This document shows, piece after piece, positions 33,655-34,553 of a stretch of DNA of 34,553 bases; position 1 is the first letter of the stretch; every line of letters starts with the position of its first letter. The notes under the pieces were generated by a model. That model ran no database searches and had not been told where the DNA came from. It worked only from the letters and a program-made list of their open reading frames with translations. The stretch covers positions 1 through 34,553 of the forward strand of contig NZ_LWCC02000138.1 in assembly GCF_001642695.1 (NCBI RefSeq), written 5' to 3'. Source of the stretch: Streptomyces chilikensis. GTDB lineage: Bacteria > Actinomycetota > Actinomycetes > Streptomycetales > Streptomycetaceae. The position numbers were made by a program, and so were the translations under genes.

Positions 33655-33739
33655 GGCGGCCGGGCCCGGGGCGGGAGTCCGCGGGCCTGCCCCGCCTTCC
33701 GGCGGCCGACGGGCCTGCCGGTACGGCGGCCGGGGTGAT

Positions 33740-33745
33740 TAGGGT
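33740..33745 (+). promoter_or_regulatory. Candidate -10 element for the right-edge gene
   Basis: TAGGGT lies 33 bp before the GTG at 33779 and fits the streptomycete -10. A -35 was not recognised. Confidence 0.45.
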
Positions 33746-33778
33746 GGGGTGCCTGCGCTCGACCAACCAGGAGGAATT

Positions 33779-34553
33779 GTGAACAGCGATCGGGATGGTA
33801 TCCACGGGGGTTGGACCACACCGGGCGATGACCAGTCCGACGCGGAGTCCGCCGTCGAGACGACGGGCGAGTTCACCATCGACTACGACACGCCTGCCTG
33901 GTACCGGGAGAACGCCGGCGGAGCCGCCGACTCCGCGGAGGAGCCGGCCCCTTGGGACCCGTCGGCCCCCGCCGACCCGTCGGCTCCGGTGGACCCGCCG
34001 GCCCCCGTGATCCCTTCCGCTCCCGCGGCCGGGGCCCCCGGGACGCCGGGGGGCGACCCGTCGTTCGGCGGCGGTCGGCTGGAGAGCGGCGCGACGATGC
34101 GGATCTCGGCGGCCGCGCTGCGGCAGGAGATCGAGGAGCGCGCCGCCGCCGCGGTGGAGGCGGTCTCCGGGAACCCCGCCGGGGGGGCCGGCACGGCGCC
34201 CGCCGAGGGCGGCGGGGCAGCCGGTGACGGGGCGTCCGCCACGGGTCACGGGGCCGGTGACGGTGCCGGTCACGTGCCGGGCGCGGAGACCGGTGCGGTG
34301 GCGGAGGCCGGTGCCGGCCCGGCGCACGGGGCCGGTGACGTGCCGGGGCCGCGGGGCGTGGAGGCCGCGGACGCCGGGAGTGACGCCGGTGACGGCCCCG
34401 GTGCCTCCGGCGGTGACTTCGTCGTCGCCGAGCCGGCCGGCGGGCCGGACGACGCCGTGGCGGCGCACGACGCCGTGGCGGCGCACGACGCCGTGGCGGC
34501 GCACGACGCCGTGGCGGCGCACGACGCCGTGGCGGCGCCGGGCGCCGGGGCCG
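33779..34553 (+). CDS. N-terminal part of a long acidic repeat protein, probably the ESX MinD/ParA-like protein (truncated by window)
   Basis: GTG at 33779 with a strong GGAGGAA starts a frame that stays open for 258 codons to the window edge. It begins MNSDRDGIHGGWTTPGDDQS, acidic, then becomes Pro/Ala/Gly-rich (PSAPADPSAPVDPPAP). A short helical island SGATMRISAAALRQEIEERAAAAVEAV is followed by Gly/Ala/Asp/His-rich sequence and four and a half copies of DAVAAH. Streptomyces ESX loci carry, next to eccE and its partner, a large protein with a disordered N terminus and a C-terminal MinD/ParA ATPase; that domain would be outside the window, so the identification is inference. No ATPase motif is visible here. 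Confidence 0.75.
   Translation, partial: MNSDRDGIHGGWTTPGDDQSDAESAVETTGEFTIDYDTPAWYRENAGGAADSAEEPAPWDPSAPADPSAPVDPPAPVIPSAPAAGAPGTPGGDPSFGGGRLESGATMRISAAALRQEIEERAAAAVEAVSGNPAGGAGTAPAEGGGAAGDGASATGHGAGDGAGHVPGAETGAVAEAGAGPAHGAGDVPGPRGVEAADAGSDAGDGPGASGGDFVVAEPAGGPDDAVAAHDAVAAHDAVAAHDAVAAHDAVAAPGAGA
34451..34537 (+). repeat. 18-bp tandem repeat encoding DAVAAH
   Basis: GACGCCGTGGCGGCGCAC is repeated exactly four times from 34451 to 34522 and partly a fifth time to 34537, all in frame with the gene starting at 33779. Confidence 0.95.

Noticed and set aside
33557-34522. Minus-strand 321-codon frame at the right edge with RRHGVV repeats
   Set aside because: It is the antisense of the DAVAAH repeats and of the 233-aa gene end; the plus-strand frame has a strong ribosome binding site and a -10.

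Overview
The window looks like a chromosomal segment of a Streptomyces species. The DNA is very GC-rich with strong third-position GC bias, GTG and TTG starts are common, and long antisense frames stay open. Gene order and products match the conserved Streptomyces block rnj-dapA-thyX ... dapB-pepR-pnp-rpsO, followed directly by the chromosomal ESX (type VII secretion) locus. No tRNA, complete rRNA gene, insertion sequence, prophage or CRISPR array was seen. The first ~110 bases, read on the minus strand, resemble the promoter/leader repeats found upstream of Streptomyces 16S rRNA genes, so an rRNA operon probably starts just outside the left edge.

Housekeeping half (1-10.9 kb). On the minus strand lie rnj (RNase J), dapA, thyX, then an operon rpsO-pnp-pepR-dapB-membrane/TPR protein. 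A small PH-like membrane protein (4178-4762) is on the plus strand between thyX and that operon. RNase J and PNPase, two central RNA-decay enzymes, sit near two diaminopimelate/lysine genes. Several strong hairpins mark gene ends and leaders: the rnj terminator, a perfect 18-bp stem touching the rnj ribosome binding site, a structured rpsO leader and the rpsO-pnp intercistronic hairpin. A plus-strand DUF397 protein ends in a 60-bp perfect palindrome that separates this half from the ESX locus.

ESX half (10.9 kb to the right end). The core machine is complete and spread over alternating transcription units: eccD (-), eccC (+), esxB-esxA (-), a first mycosin (-), a WXG/PPE-like protein with a long Pro/Gly tail (-), a second mycosin and eccB (-), and eccE (+). 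Woven through it are two copies of a three-gene plus-strand cassette. Each encodes a small helical protein, a large (690-778 aa) WXG-headed protein resembling the family I know as DUF6571, and a lipoprotein with four conserved mature cysteines. Corresponding proteins of the two cassettes share motifs in the same order, so the cassette appears to have been duplicated as a unit. At the right edge is the N-terminal part of a long acidic, repeat-bearing protein, probably the MinD/ParA-like protein of Streptomyces ESX loci; its ATPase domain, if present, lies outside the window.

Likely working model: EccB, EccC, EccD and EccE form the membrane channel and motor, EsxA/EsxB are the small secreted pair, the two mycosins are the membrane-anchored proteases, and the cassettes are candidate secreted substrates with surface-lipoprotein partners. 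The 25.1-25.5 kb divergent region carries a good minus-strand promoter and, in front of the second cassette, a near-perfect match to the remembered BldD consensus, which would tie this unit to development. The cassette functions are inferences; the core assignments rest on clear motifs.
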